Source of the DNA: Petrocella atlantisensis | GTDB taxonomy: Bacteria > Bacillota > Clostridia > Lachnospirales > Vallitaleaceae | Reading direction: 5' to 3' | NCBI RefSeq assembly: GCF_900538275.1 | Contig: NZ_LR130778.1 | Coordinates: forward strand, 124,001 to 188,000 | DNA: 64,000 nt | Shown here: positions 35,349 through 45,429 of the stretch, piece by piece | How positions within the stretch are numbered: position 1 is the first letter of the stretch | Layout of the letters: every line of letters starts with the position of its first letter | Notes under the pieces: generated by a model | Database searches by the model: none | What the model was told of the DNA's origin: nothing | Seen by the model: only the letters and a program-made list of their open reading frames with translations | Position numbers and translations under genes: made by a program

Positions 35349-36812
35349 TTATTTTAACGCTTTTAGTAAGGCTTTTAGAAATTCCCATGTTCTCATAGTG
35401 GATTCTATGTGGAGTCGCTCGTTGGGTGAATGGACTTCTTCCATATCCGGTCCGAAAGATATGGCATCTAGATGGGGTAATTTTTCCAAAAAAGCACCTG
35501 GTTCTAATCCTGCATGAATGGCTTTAACCAACGGTTTCTTATTAAACATATCTTCGTAAACAAGGGCTGCTTTGTCTAACAATCTTGAGTCCGGTTTGAA
35601 TTCCCATTCAGGATAATCTGCTGTTGGCGTTAATGTAGCACCGATTTGTTTAGCAAACCACTCCAGCTGCGTTGTCATATGGTATTTTAGAGACCTGATA
35701 TTGCTTCTGATTGCAAATAACATAACCACAGTGTCACCCTCAACAGCACATTTTCCAAGATTAAGGGAACTTTCAACCATGCCTTCAAGGTCCGCACTCA
35801 TCGTCTGAATACCTTTAGGTATGTTAATAAGTGTATAAATTAACTGATCTGTTGTTTTTCTTGAGAAAACTTTTAAGCTTTTATTATATTCCATTGACTT
35901 GATATCAATGGTCAAAGCCGGTTCCACAGTACGATTTTCTTTTTTGATTTGAGCCTTTACTTCTTCATATAAATTCTCAAAGCTTGAATGATCCACACTT
36001 TCATAGACAATAATAGCCTTTGCTTCTCTTGGTATAACATTGTCTTTTGAGCCGCCGACAAAGTCAACAATTCTAAAAGAGCAACCTTTTCGCAAATGAC
36101 TTAAGATACGTCCCATAAGATGATCGGCATTGGCTCTGTTCTTGTCGATGTCGACTCCAGAATGTCCACCTTTCAGATTCTTTATTTCTATGACTTGAAC
36201 TTTGGCTTCATCAAAAACTTTAACAGTATGACTGATGGGTAGTCTTAAGGTAGCTTTTAGCCCCCCAGCACAACCAACGGTTAACTCTCCTTCTTCCTCC
36301 GAATCCAGATTAATGAAATAAGATCCTTTTAAAAGACTTTTGTCCATTTTCAAGGCACCTGTTAAGCCCACTTCTTCATCGGTTGTCATAACCACTTCAA
36401 GAGGTGGATGCGGGATATCCTCTGCATCTAATAAAGCCATGGCATAGGCAATGGCGATACCATTATCGGCGCCAAGTGTGGTGCCGTTGGCCGTTAGCCA
36501 TGCGCCTTCAATAACCAGATCAATGGGGTCTTTCTCAAAGTCATGGTCCGTTCCCTCGTTTTGTTCACAGACCATATCTAAATGTCCTTGAATAATTGTA
36601 ATGGGTGCGTCTTCATACCCTGCTGTTCCGGGTTTTTTTATGATAACATTAAGGTATTCATCTTGATGGACTTCCAAACCTCTTTCTTTTGCAAAACCAA
36701 CCATATAATCACTAAGCTGTTTTTCATGGCCTGAACGTCTGGGTATCTGGCTGATGGCTTCAAAATAGTGAAATACCTTCTTAGGTTCAAGACCTTCTAA
36801 TTTATTTGTCAT
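35349..36812 (-). CDS. pepD: Aminoacyl-histidine dipeptidase (PepD, M20 family)
   Basis: A 487-residue zinc dipeptidase. Metal and catalytic residues are in IIQGHLDMVCE (His), LGADNGIAIA (Asp), TTDEEVGLTGA (Glu), NLDSEEEG and AIHAGLEPG. It cleaves Xaa-His and related dipeptides in the cytosol. AAGGATG precedes the ATG at 36812; the longer frame overlapping the neighbour is rejected. It follows the PFL protein by 25 bases. Confidence 0.9.
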   Translation of the reverse strand: MTNKLEGLEPKKVFHYFEAISQIPRRSGHEKQLSDYMVGFAKERGLEVHQDEYLNVIIKKPGTAGYEDAPITIIQGHLDMVCEQNEGTDHDFEKDPIDLVIEGAWLTANGTTLGADNGIAIAYAMALLDAEDIPHPPLEVVMTTDEEVGLTGALKMDKSLLKGSYFINLDSEEEGELTVGCAGGLKATLRLPISHTVKVFDEAKVQVIEIKNLKGGHSGVDIDKNRANADHLMGRILSHLRKGCSFRIVDFVGGSKDNVIPREAKAIIVYESVDHSSFENLYEEVKAQIKKENRTVEPALTIDIKSMEYNKSLKVFSRKTTDQLIYTLINIPKGIQTMSADLEGMVESSLNLGKCAVEGDTVVMLFAIRSNIRSLKYHMTTQLEWFAKQIGATLTPTADYPEWEFKPDSRLLDKAALVYEDMFNKKPLVKAIHAGLEPGAFLEKLPHLDAISFGPDMEEVHSPNERLHIESTMRTWEFLKALLKALK

Positions 36813-36837
36813 ATTCACACATCCTTTTATATATACT

Positions 36838-38196
36838 CTAATTTTTAAAGCTATGAATTGGAGCCGGTATTTTTCCACCACGATTAATGAATTTGGAACA
36901 ATCAAAAGCATTCACCGGCATGATAGGTGCATAGCCAAGTAAACCGCCAAATTCCACAATATCACCCACGTCTTTCCCTATAACAGGGATAATTCGAACA
37001 GCAGTCGTTTTTTGGTTAATCATTCCAATGGCCATTTCATCTGCAATGATTCCAGCAATTGTAGTTGCTTTTGTTGATCCCGGTATAGCAATCATATCCA
37101 AGCCGACTGAACATACACATGTCATTGCTTCTAATTTTTCTATGGTAAGAGCACCGGCCTTTACAGCATTGATCATACCCTGATCCTCGCTAACGGGTAT
37201 AAAAGCACCACTTAATCCACCCACATTCGATGATGCCATAGCTCCGCCTTTTTTCACGGAATCATTTAACATAGCAAGTGCTGCCGTCGTTCCCGGTGCA
37301 CCTACATATTCAAGTCCCATTTCACATAAAATATCGGCAATACTGTCGCCAATTGCTGGCGTTGGTGCCAGTGAAAGGTCGATAATGCCAAAAGGTACGT
37401 TTAATCTTCTTGCGGCTTCTTTAGCTACCATTTGTCCGACTCTGGTAATCTTAAAAGCTACTTTTTTAATGGTTTCACTTAAGACTTCCAAGCTTTCACC
37501 ACGACATTTCTCAACTGCCCTAAGGACAACACCAGGGCCACTAACGCCTACATTGATAACCACGTCGGCTTCCGTAACACCATGAAATGCACCTGCCATA
37601 AATGGGTTATCGTCCGGTGCATTGGTAAATACTACAAACTTAGCACAACCAATAGAATCTGCTTCTTTCGTAGCTTCCGCTGTTTCTAGGATGATTTCTC
37701 CAATCAACTTTACAGCGTCCATGTTAACGCCAGATCTTGTAGAACCCACATTAACCGAACTACACACATGTTTGGTAGATGCCAATGCTTGAGGGATAGA
37801 ACGGATGAGCATTTCATCACTTGGTGTCATACCTTTACTGACAAGTGCTGAAAAGCCACCAATGAAATTAACACCTACAGTTTCTGCTGCTCTATCAAGT
37901 GTCTTTGCAATACTGACATAATCTTTTGTTTTACAACTGCTGGCTGCTAACGCAATGGGTGTTACCGAAATTCTTTTATTGACAATCGGGACCCCATACT
38001 CTTTGGATATGCTTTCTCCCACTTTCACAAGATCTTTTGCATAAGTTGTAATCTTGTTATAGATTTTTTCATTAAAAGCATTTACATCTTCATCGGCACA
38101 ATCCATGAGGTTAATCCCCATCGTAATGGTTCTAACATCTAGATTTTCTGATTCTATCATGTCTTTTGTTTCATATACTTCAAAAAAATTAATCAT
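36838..38196 (-). CDS. PFL family protein (UPF0210/DUF711)
   Basis: A 452-residue protein of the UPF0210 family, distantly related in fold to pyruvate formate-lyase but with no glycyl-radical motif seen. Segments [33 protein letters not shown] and [13 protein letters not shown] fit the family. AGGTGG precedes the ATG. It is coupled to the ACT-domain gene upstream, an arrangement found across Bacillota. Function unknown, possibly amino-acid linked. Confidence 0.9.
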   Translation of the reverse strand: MINFFEVYETKDMIESENLDVRTITMGINLMDCADEDVNAFNEKIYNKITTYAKDLVKVGESISKEYGVPIVNKRISVTPIALAASSCKTKDYVSIAKTLDRAAETVGVNFIGGFSALVSKGMTPSDEMLIRSIPQALASTKHVCSSVNVGSTRSGVNMDAVKLIGEIILETAEATKEADSIGCAKFVVFTNAPDDNPFMAGAFHGVTEADVVINVGVSGPGVVLRAVEKCRGESLEVLSETIKKVAFKITRVGQMVAKEAARRLNVPFGIIDLSLAPTPAIGDSIADILCEMGLEYVGAPGTTAALAMLNDSVKKGGAMASSNVGGLSGAFIPVSEDQGMINAVKAGALTIEKLEAMTCVCSVGLDMIAIPGSTKATTIAGIIADEMAIGMINQKTTAVRIIPVIGKDVGDIVEFGGLLGYAPIMPVNAFDCSKFINRGGKIPAPIHSFKN

Positions 38197-38204
38197 ATAT
38201 CCAC

Positions 38205-38477
38205 CTATATTCTATGCATTTCATTAAATATGTCTTCTAGTTGCAATTTGATAATGACACCGATGGATTCACCTAACTTAGCTAGGTTATCTACATGTGC
38301 TTCTATGGATTCCATATTGCTTGTCAAATCTACAATCATCATCATATTAAAATAATCCTCTACGATGGTTTGTGAAATATCCAAAATATTAATGTTATGG
38401 TCCGCAAGATAGGTACAGGTTTTTGCTATTATACCTACCGTATCCTTGCCAATGACTGTTATTATACCCTTTTTCAT
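38205..38477 (-). CDS. ACT-domain protein (UPF0237)
   Basis: A 90-residue protein that is one ACT domain, starting [19 protein letters not shown] and including [18 protein letters not shown] domains bind amino acids or other small ligands and control partner enzymes; its constant neighbour is the PFL protein. GGAGG before the ATG at 38477 fixes the start. Confidence 0.9.
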   Translation of the reverse strand: MKKGIITVIGKDTVGIIAKTCTYLADHNINILDISQTIVEDYFNMMMIVDLTSNMESIEAHVDNLAKLGESIGVIIKLQLEDIFNEMHRI

Positions 38478-38515
38478 GTTAATCCTCCTATATAATGTTT
38501 TATTTGTTTTTATAG

Positions 38516-39310
38516 CTATAGACATATAAGTTCAGAATTAGAACATCTATTTGCAACGATGATGCGTAGGTTCTCACTTAAGTGCTTAAGGCTGTTTTTC
38601 AGCTCATACTCAATAGAAGCATAGGCTACATCCGGCATATTGTTTTCTTCACTAAGATGTCCAAGCACCACATGACTCATACCTTGGTGATACAGTTCAC
38701 AAATCAACTGAGCTGAACGATCATTGGACAAATGTCCCAAATCACTTAAAATCCGTTGCTTAAGAAAAAACGGATAAGGTCCAACCTCAAGCATGCGGAT
38801 ATCATGATTGGCCTCTATAAAAAGCACGTTTGAATTGGCGAGATGAGACTTGATATAATCATTGTATGTACCCAAGTCAGTTGCTACACTGATTTTTTTT
38901 CCTTCTGATATAAAAGTATACCCTATAGGATCAACCGCATCGTGAAAGGATTTAAAAGCAGTTACCTGAATGTCACCAACAAAAAAAGGTTCATCCTCAA
39001 CGACAGGGGTGAACAACATTGGGTTTATAACACCCAAAGAAGACTTGTTCATAATGGCTTCAAAGGTATTTGATTTTGTATGAATCGGTATATGATGCTT
39101 TCTAGAAAGTACACCAAGTCCTTTTATATGATCGGAATGCTCGTGGGTGATAAGAATGGCTTGTATTTGATCCATTGTTACGCCCAGAAAACTTAGACCT
39201 TCTCTTACTTTCTTACCACTCAGTCCTGCATCAATTAATATATGAGTATCTTTACTGCTTATATAAATGCAATTGCCACTACTGCCACTTGCAAGACTAC
39301 ATATTCTCAT
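38516..39310 (-). CDS. Metallo-beta-lactamase-fold hydrolase, WalJ/YycJ type
   Basis: A 264-residue MBL-fold protein with the metal motif THEHSDH, opening LASGSSGNCIYI and the later GHLSND and LGHLSEENN motifs of the WalJ/YycJ group. Members lie beside WalRK in Bacilli and affect the cell wall or DNA repair. Here it precedes the ACT/PFL pair instead and no WalRK genes lie next to it. GAGG precedes the ATG. Confidence 0.88.
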   Translation of the reverse strand: MRICSLASGSSGNCIYISSKDTHILIDAGLSGKKVREGLSFLGVTMDQIQAILITHEHSDHIKGLGVLSRKHHIPIHTKSNTFEAIMNKSSLGVINPMLFTPVVEDEPFFVGDIQVTAFKSFHDAVDPIGYTFISEGKKISVATDLGTYNDYIKSHLANSNVLFIEANHDIRMLEVGPYPFFLKQRILSDLGHLSNDRSAQLICELYHQGMSHVVLGHLSEENNMPDVAYASIEYELKNSLKHLSENLRIIVANRCSNSELICL

Positions 39311-39429
39311 CTAACTTCCTCAACTTTCAAAACGCATATCCGCTGGAAACACCTCTAGCCTAAGCTCCAAAAAAACGAACTGACTCTATACTATCACAGG
39401 CTTTCATAAAAAGCTATATGCAACACGTC

Positions 39430-41103
39430 TTACAATGTGTCCAGTAGGTTCTCATGATCTACAATCAATCTGCCTCGACCATGATTTTTGGAATAATACA
39501 TTGCATTATCCGCTCTATGAAGGAGACCCTCCACGTCTTTTGCAATTGTGGGTAAAGCCGATAGTCCAATAGATACATTGACTTTAACTTTCGTTGTTTC
39601 TTTATATATGATGTCCAGACCCTTTATCTCTTCGTGTAAAGCTGCCACTATGGTTTCTGCTTCATTGAGCTTTGTGTTTGGCAACACGACTAAAAATTCT
39701 TCACCACCATATCGACCTGCATAACCATTATAATCATCTGCTATGTGTTGAATAATGCTTGAGACTGCTTTTATTACCTCGTCACCAAAGAGATGTCCAT
39801 AGGTATCATTGATTTTTTTAAACCGGTCAATGTCCAACAACGCCAATGAAAGCACTTCTTTTTTTTCAAGATGATCAATGGTTTCAATGATAATTTTCTG
39901 AATAGCTTCTCTATTATACAAGCCGGTAAGACCATCTCGTATAGCGATTTCTTCCATTTTACTGTATAGATTGGCGTTGTTAATAGCAATATTAATCTGA
40001 CTGATGATACTTTTAAAGAAATTCATACTGTTGTGATCAAACATATCTTTTGTGTGGTGCTCAGCAATTAACAAGCCATATACATCATCTGATTTTACCA
40101 AAGGTACAATAATCAGTGACCCCACTTCTCGGTGTTGAATAAAGGGATATTCTTGCATGTCTACATTTGAATCCATATAAGGCTTTCCCGTCTCATAAAA
40201 GCGTTTATAGACACCTGTTTCAACATCTGACTTAAAAGACTCAAGAAAATCATACTCAATGACTGTATTCACTTTATAAAACTTTTCATTGGTACCTTCA
40301 TCAATAACATATAGCATACATGTGTCGACACCAATGGCGCCAATGATTGAATCTGCTACTAAGCCAATTAATTCATCTATATCAAGCACAGAACTAATAT
40401 ACCTTAAGAGTTCAGACTGGGTGTACATTTCCGAACTAACACGGTTTAATTCAATATTCTTTTTCTCGATTTCTTGTTTTTGTTTCAGCAATACATGATG
40501 TAGTTTTTTATAATTTTTTTTCTCGATTTCCAAGGATTCTTTTTCAACTTTGTTCTTTTTTATTTCAGAATTAAGATTCATAAAAATCTTTTTTTGTTCG
40601 TAAACATAATAACCAACTGTATTGAAGACAACATAAAGCGTTATCCATAACATTCCCCAGTAAACAATCATCTCAACTGTCAAAGCATTACGCATCGCAG
40701 TAGCTATGCTACTTATAGCAAGTGGTAGTGCACCCATCCATAAAAGATCGACTTTTTCACTAGGTGCCTCAGGCTCAATAATAATTATAAGTTCAATAAA
40801 ATTAATAAAAAAAAGTAGCATACTTAGACCTTGCACTAAGAGCCGGTCATCACTTAAATAATAGGCATAAAAAGTCATATAAAATACATTTGCTACTTTA
40901 TAGATGGTGCGTTGATGGCCATAGTTCATTTTCAGCAAGACGAAACGACTTATTGTTATTATGACAAAAATCATTATACCCAAAAATGGAATCGCAAGCT
41001 CTCTTTTATCAAAGTAGCTATAGAAAACGTAAAACAACAGAATCATTATTAAGAGTGCATGACGTTTCAGGATGATATATTCATACTTTAGAATACGGTC
41101 CAT
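39430..41103 (-). CDS. Membrane diguanylate cyclase with GAF domain
   Basis: A 557-residue protein: about six membrane helices (1-175), a coiled coil (about 178-225), a GAF domain (about 240-375) and a GGDEF domain (about 385-550). The catalytic loop is GGEEF in AGRYGGEEFLVVL, so it should make cyclic di-GMP. No RxxD inhibitory site is seen just before the loop. It follows the FtsA-like gene by 21 bases and ends the run that starts with polA. Confidence 0.9.
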   Translation of the reverse strand: MDRILKYEYIILKRHALLIMILLFYVFYSYFDKRELAIPFLGIMIFVIITISRFVLLKMNYGHQRTIYKVANVFYMTFYAYYLSDDRLLVQGLSMLLFFINFIELIIIIEPEAPSEKVDLLWMGALPLAISSIATAMRNALTVEMIVYWGMLWITLYVVFNTVGYYVYEQKKIFMNLNSEIKKNKVEKESLEIEKKNYKKLHHVLLKQKQEIEKKNIELNRVSSEMYTQSELLRYISSVLDIDELIGLVADSIIGAIGVDTCMLYVIDEGTNEKFYKVNTVIEYDFLESFKSDVETGVYKRFYETGKPYMDSNVDMQEYPFIQHREVGSLIIVPLVKSDDVYGLLIAEHHTKDMFDHNSMNFFKSIISQINIAINNANLYSKMEEIAIRDGLTGLYNREAIQKIIIETIDHLEKKEVLSLALLDIDRFKKINDTYGHLFGDEVIKAVSSIIQHIADDYNGYAGRYGGEEFLVVLPNTKLNEAETIVAALHEEIKGLDIIYKETTKVKVNVSIGLSALPTIAKDVEGLLHRADNAMYYSKNHGRGRLIVDHENLLDTL

Positions 41104-41124
41104 GTTTGATTTACCACCTTAACT

Positions 41125-43143
41125 TTAGGATATTTGTTCCCAATAAACCTCCAAATGATCACCATCATGTATTTCACCCATATAGGAAGCGGTGGCATTG
41201 TTGATTTTACATACCACATTGCCTTGGGGTTTAGATAAATCAAAAGGATAAACCTCGAAAATATCTACAAAAATGTAGGTTGACTTACCTTCGAGTTTTA
41301 TAGGTGTTTCATTTACGGATACATAAATACACTTCCCTGATGTTTCACCCTCTTTGGATTCATCCCCTTTATTTTTTTGGGATTTTCTCTCTCTTTTTGA
41401 TATATGATCAAGATCTGCCAAACTGCTTTTCTCATCTGAAGGTTGACCATTGATGTAATAATCATATTGAAAATCATCTAAATCATGTTTTCTCAAAAAA
41501 CTGACCAGTGTGGGTAACTTCAATCTTATGACATCATTGTTTTTTATGTCATGATTCATGGTCATCCCTATTTCATTGACATAAATTTCCGGTACCAGTG
41601 GATAGACCTTTTCTTCAAAGTAAACTTTGAGGTCTAGTGTCTTGACCAATTGGTATGTCGATAGTGTCGCATCTTTCCCGGATTTGGCTTCTATGACCGT
41701 TATATAATCATGCATTTTTATTTTTGAGGTTAGGCTTACTTCTTCATTATTAAGTAGTATTTTAGCGGGTATTCCCGGCTCACCAGGAATTCTTCTTTGA
41801 TTTTGATTCACCTCAAACTCAAGGGTGCGACCTTTTTTAGCAATGAATTTTTTAGGTTCTATACCTTTATATGCTACCACATCCATGATGGTCAAACGAT
41901 TATTGTCATAGATTTTTATAGGTTCATCGTTAAGATATACTTGGATGAAATCATGTTTATTGTTCTCAAGTCCGGTTAAACAGATGCCAATTGGTGTAAT
42001 TAATTCCGGACCTTTTTTAATTTTGGTTTCACCAAAATCCACACTATCCAGTACTTCTTTTCCTCTAATAGCAACACGTTCGGGACTGAGTCCCATAGAC
42101 TGGCTCAAAACATTTGTAAAATGCTTGACTTGTCCACCACCACCTACGACAAAGACCGCATTGGTTGATTTACCATTGTTCAGTTCTATAATCCGATCGG
42201 CAATCTTCTTTGCAAGTTGCTGGGATACATCTTCAAGTATTTGATTAATCTCATGGGTATCTACAGTATGCTTCATCCCTATAACATCTTTAAAAGATAC
42301 AGTTTTTGATTTTGTTGAAGCTTTTATTTTAATCTTTTCTGCTGTATTAAAGTCTACCAAATAGTGATGAACAATAGCTTCTGTTAGCTCATCGCCTGCC
42401 ATAGGAATCATACCATAGGCAATAATACCGCCATCTTTTGTGATGGCAATATCTGATGTTCCTGCACCAATATCTACCAGAGCAATATTGAGTAATCTGT
42501 ATTCTTCAGGTATTGCCACATGAATTGCTGCAATAGGCTCCAGTGTAAGACTATAGACTTCCATATCTGCGTTTTTTACAACGCTGTACAAGCTCTCAAC
42601 GACTTCTTGAGGTAGGAAAGTAGCCAGTACATCTGCACTAATTTTTTTACTCTTATGGTCTTTTAGTGATGTGATTTCATAGTCATTGAGATAGTATTTT
42701 GATACAGTGTAACCTACACAATGATACCCCATCTCTTCCTCGTCCAGGTTGGTGTTGACCTGTTGATGGGCTTTTTCCATACCCAGTAATTCAAGGGTAT
42801 TAATGTGTTGATCATCTATGATGATTGTAGGATCCATATCCTGATCCACATGTATCAAAGCTGTTTTTAGGACACGCCCGGCTGCCGCTATACATGCTTT
42901 GTGTAATGTCACACCTAGTTGTTTTTCAAGGTTCTTTTTAACTTGTACAATGGTTTCAGTTGCTTTACCTATGTCATGAATCTGACCGTCAATCATAGCT
43001 CTTGTGTCATGTTCCACCATAGCATAAGCCATCACTTTGAAATCGATACCCGTTCTGTAGCCGACCACACCTACGACAGATCTGGTTCCAATATCTAATC
43101 CAAAAACATAATTATCATTTAGCTTATTGTTGTTTTTACTCAT
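41125..43143 (-). CDS. FtsA-like actin-fold protein with long C-terminal extension
   Basis: A 672-residue protein. The first 380 residues form an FtsA/PilM-type actin fold: phosphate-1 GLDIGT (15-20), phosphate-2 DIGAGTSD (224-231) and adenosine motif VVGGGGQVKHF. The extra 290 residues are strand-rich and hold repeated small domains with a charged low-complexity linker near 580-600. Canonical FtsA is about 420 residues with a membrane-binding C-terminal helix; none is seen. It likely organises a division or envelope structure, with an unknown partner. GAGGTG precedes the ATG. Confidence 0.8.
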   Translation of the reverse strand: MSKNNNKLNDNYVFGLDIGTRSVVGVVGYRTGIDFKVMAYAMVEHDTRAMIDGQIHDIGKATETIVQVKKNLEKQLGVTLHKACIAAAGRVLKTALIHVDQDMDPTIIIDDQHINTLELLGMEKAHQQVNTNLDEEEMGYHCVGYTVSKYYLNDYEITSLKDHKSKKISADVLATFLPQEVVESLYSVVKNADMEVYSLTLEPIAAIHVAIPEEYRLLNIALVDIGAGTSDIAITKDGGIIAYGMIPMAGDELTEAIVHHYLVDFNTAEKIKIKASTKSKTVSFKDVIGMKHTVDTHEINQILEDVSQQLAKKIADRIIELNNGKSTNAVFVVGGGGQVKHFTNVLSQSMGLSPERVAIRGKEVLDSVDFGETKIKKGPELITPIGICLTGLENNKHDFIQVYLNDEPIKIYDNNRLTIMDVVAYKGIEPKKFIAKKGRTLEFEVNQNQRRIPGEPGIPAKILLNNEEVSLTSKIKMHDYITVIEAKSGKDATLSTYQLVKTLDLKVYFEEKVYPLVPEIYVNEIGMTMNHDIKNNDVIRLKLPTLVSFLRKHDLDDFQYDYYINGQPSDEKSSLADLDHISKRERKSQKNKGDESKEGETSGKCIYVSVNETPIKLEGKSTYIFVDIFEVYPFDLSKPQGNVVCKINNATASYMGEIHDGDHLEVYWEQIS

Positions 43144-43196
43144 GAAAACACCTCGATATCCATAATAGATTCATCTTTGCATTAGGAATGGTTCTA

Positions 43197-44837
43197 TTAA
43201 AAATCTAAGTACAAATTTTCAATGCCATGAAACATCCATTCTGTATTGGGATGAATCTTACCATATACATTTTTTCCACTCATAACCGCGCCATCTAAAA
43301 AATACAAAGAGATATATGGTACTTCTTCTATCATATGCGTTTCAAAATTATTTACAGATGCTTTTAGCTGATCCATCGTATAGGCACCAACGATACTGTT
43401 AATCAATTGATCCATGGTTTCTGACTTATAACGAATATGATTTTGTAATCCGTTACTTGCAAACAATGAGCCGTAATCCGGAACTTGGGACATTTTCCAC
43501 CCACCATATAATAAGTCATAGTCACCACTTTCTATTTTTTCATAATATAGATTTGGCTCAACGACGTCCAAAAGAATCTTAAAACCTAAAGCTTCAAAAT
43601 CTTTCTTAATAATATCAGCTGTATGCACACGAAGACTGTTTTCTTTATTGACGAGCATGGTGAGTTCTATAGATGTTTGCTTTGCCTCATCCGCATAGTC
43701 AAAAAATCCGTCTCCGTCAAAATCAACATATTTACTTTCGACAAGACGCTTTGCAACGTCCATATCATAATTGTAATAAAGTTCACGTCCAGTAGCATAC
43801 CAACTACCCGGAATAATAGGTGCATTGACAAGTTTACCATGATTTATATAGCGGTCATATAAAATAAATTCACGATTGACAGCATATGCAAAAGCCTGAC
43901 GTGTTTCCTTATCCAAAAACAAAGGACGATCAAAATTAAAGCCAATAAAGTCATAATAGCTCGAAGTGTAACTTGTAATATTCTGTTCCTCATTGCTGGA
44001 ATACTTCAACCAATTGAAATTACTTGGGTTCATGATATCAATCAGTTTTTGATCAAACAGCGTTTCCATGGCCTGACCATCATTCATGATGACACCTTTT
44101 ATATTCTCTATATAAGGTCCATCACCATGCCAATCTAGATTTGCTGTCAAATCAAAATTCTGCATTTGCTGATATTCTACAAATCGATAGGGTCCTGTAC
44201 CTATTGGAAACATTTCATCATAATCGGATGATGATACGTATTGTCTTGAAACAATGGGAAAGGTTAAGTCACTTAATGCAAAAGCATATCCTTGATTATA
44301 ATAGATTTTCAATGTCAATTCATCCACGACTGTTGTGTTTTTAATCGGTCTAACTTGATTTTTATAGCTTGAATAATCAACATCCTTAATTCTATTGATG
44401 GTATAAGCAACGTCTGATGCTGTTAATTTTACACCATTATGGAACAGCACATTGTCTTTTAGCTTGATGGTAAGTGTTGCACCTTCATTCTCAAAACTAT
44501 GAGAAGCAACAATTACCGGAATCGGCATCAATGTCTCATCTAGAACAAAAAGTGGTTCATATACGAGTCCTAGAACCTGAAGTACACTTTGTTGATCATT
44601 TTTTAATGGATCAAGTGTTTTTGGTGCATAGCTTGCAATTCTAAGTGTACCTCCAAAAGTCGGTTCAACGGTTTTGATGACTTCTGTTTCTGCATTTTCA
44701 CCTGAATCTGTTTGAGATTCTTCTACTTCACTTGTGGTTTCATCCACTTCCGTATTCGGCTGTTCTTGATTTGCAGAGCAACCGGTTAAAACCATCACAA
44801 GTCCAAAAACCCATAATAGCTTAGTTATTTTTTTCAT
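43197..44837 (-). CDS. Peptide-type ABC transporter substrate-binding lipoprotein
   Basis: A 546-residue SBP_bac_5 family lipoprotein. The lipobox LTGC places the lipidated Cys at residue 20, followed by a Ser/Thr/Glu-rich linker. The family signature LKDNVLFHNGVKLTASDVAYTI is clear. It should bind a peptide or similar ligand outside the cell. No permease or ATPase genes are next to it; it lies between coaE and the FtsA-like gene and overlaps coaE by 17 bases, so it is an orphan binding protein here. Confidence 0.9.
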   Translation of the reverse strand: MKKITKLLWVFGLVMVLTGCSANQEQPNTEVDETTSEVEESQTDSGENAETEVIKTVEPTFGGTLRIASYAPKTLDPLKNDQQSVLQVLGLVYEPLFVLDETLMPIPVIVASHSFENEGATLTIKLKDNVLFHNGVKLTASDVAYTINRIKDVDYSSYKNQVRPIKNTTVVDELTLKIYYNQGYAFALSDLTFPIVSRQYVSSSDYDEMFPIGTGPYRFVEYQQMQNFDLTANLDWHGDGPYIENIKGVIMNDGQAMETLFDQKLIDIMNPSNFNWLKYSSNEEQNITSYTSSYYDFIGFNFDRPLFLDKETRQAFAYAVNREFILYDRYINHGKLVNAPIIPGSWYATGRELYYNYDMDVAKRLVESKYVDFDGDGFFDYADEAKQTSIELTMLVNKENSLRVHTADIIKKDFEALGFKILLDVVEPNLYYEKIESGDYDLLYGGWKMSQVPDYGSLFASNGLQNHIRYKSETMDQLINSIVGAYTMDQLKASVNNFETHMIEEVPYISLYFLDGAVMSGKNVYGKIHPNTEWMFHGIENLYLDF

Positions 44838-45429
44838 ATTCTGCCTCCCTAATCTCGTTCATCATTTTTTCTAGATCATCCTTGATACTTTCTATACCTT
44901 CAGTTGTATCAAAAATATAATCTGCATAATCTTCATAATCATTTCTTTGTGACTTGAGAATATTTTCTGCTGTTTTTAAATCAATGGACCTAGAAGATAT
45001 AAGCCGCTCTAGCCTTATATCTTTATGAGCTTTTAGACACACCATCCCATGAACCAGCTTAGAAAAACCGGCTTCAATCATAACTGCTGCTTCAAGTATA
45101 ATATATTTATGATCTGATCTTCTGATTTTTTCCTCAATCATTTTAAACATAGTACCGTGCATAATTTCATTTAGGGCCATTAAAGATTGTTTATCTGCAA
45201 AAACGATTTTTCCTAGTTTTGAACGATTGATTTCACCATTTTCAACAATGTCGTCACCAAATTTTTCAGAAATACTATGGATCATCCCTTTATCCCTCAA
45301 TAATTCATGAGCAATTTGATCTCCTTCAATGAACATAGCATTCAGATGTTCAACTAGGTACTTACTCATATAGGTCTTACCCGTTCCTGCGCCCCCAATA
45401 ATTCCTATAACATAACTATTTTGATTCAT
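44821..45429 (-). CDS. coaE: Dephospho-CoA kinase
   Basis: A 202-residue P-loop kinase for the last step of coenzyme A synthesis. The P-loop is GGAGTGKTYMSKYL, followed by EGDQIAHELL and LEAAVMIEAGF, with the lid region RLERLISSR. It overlaps the end of polA by 14 bases; polA-coaE is a common pair. Confidence 0.92.
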   Translation of the reverse strand: MNQNSYVIGIIGGAGTGKTYMSKYLVEHLNAMFIEGDQIAHELLRDKGMIHSISEKFGDDIVENGEINRSKLGKIVFADKQSLMALNEIMHGTMFKMIEEKIRRSDHKYIILEAAVMIEAGFSKLVHGMVCLKAHKDIRLERLISSRSIDLKTAENILKSQRNDYEDYADYIFDTTEGIESIKDDLEKMMNEIREAEYEKNN

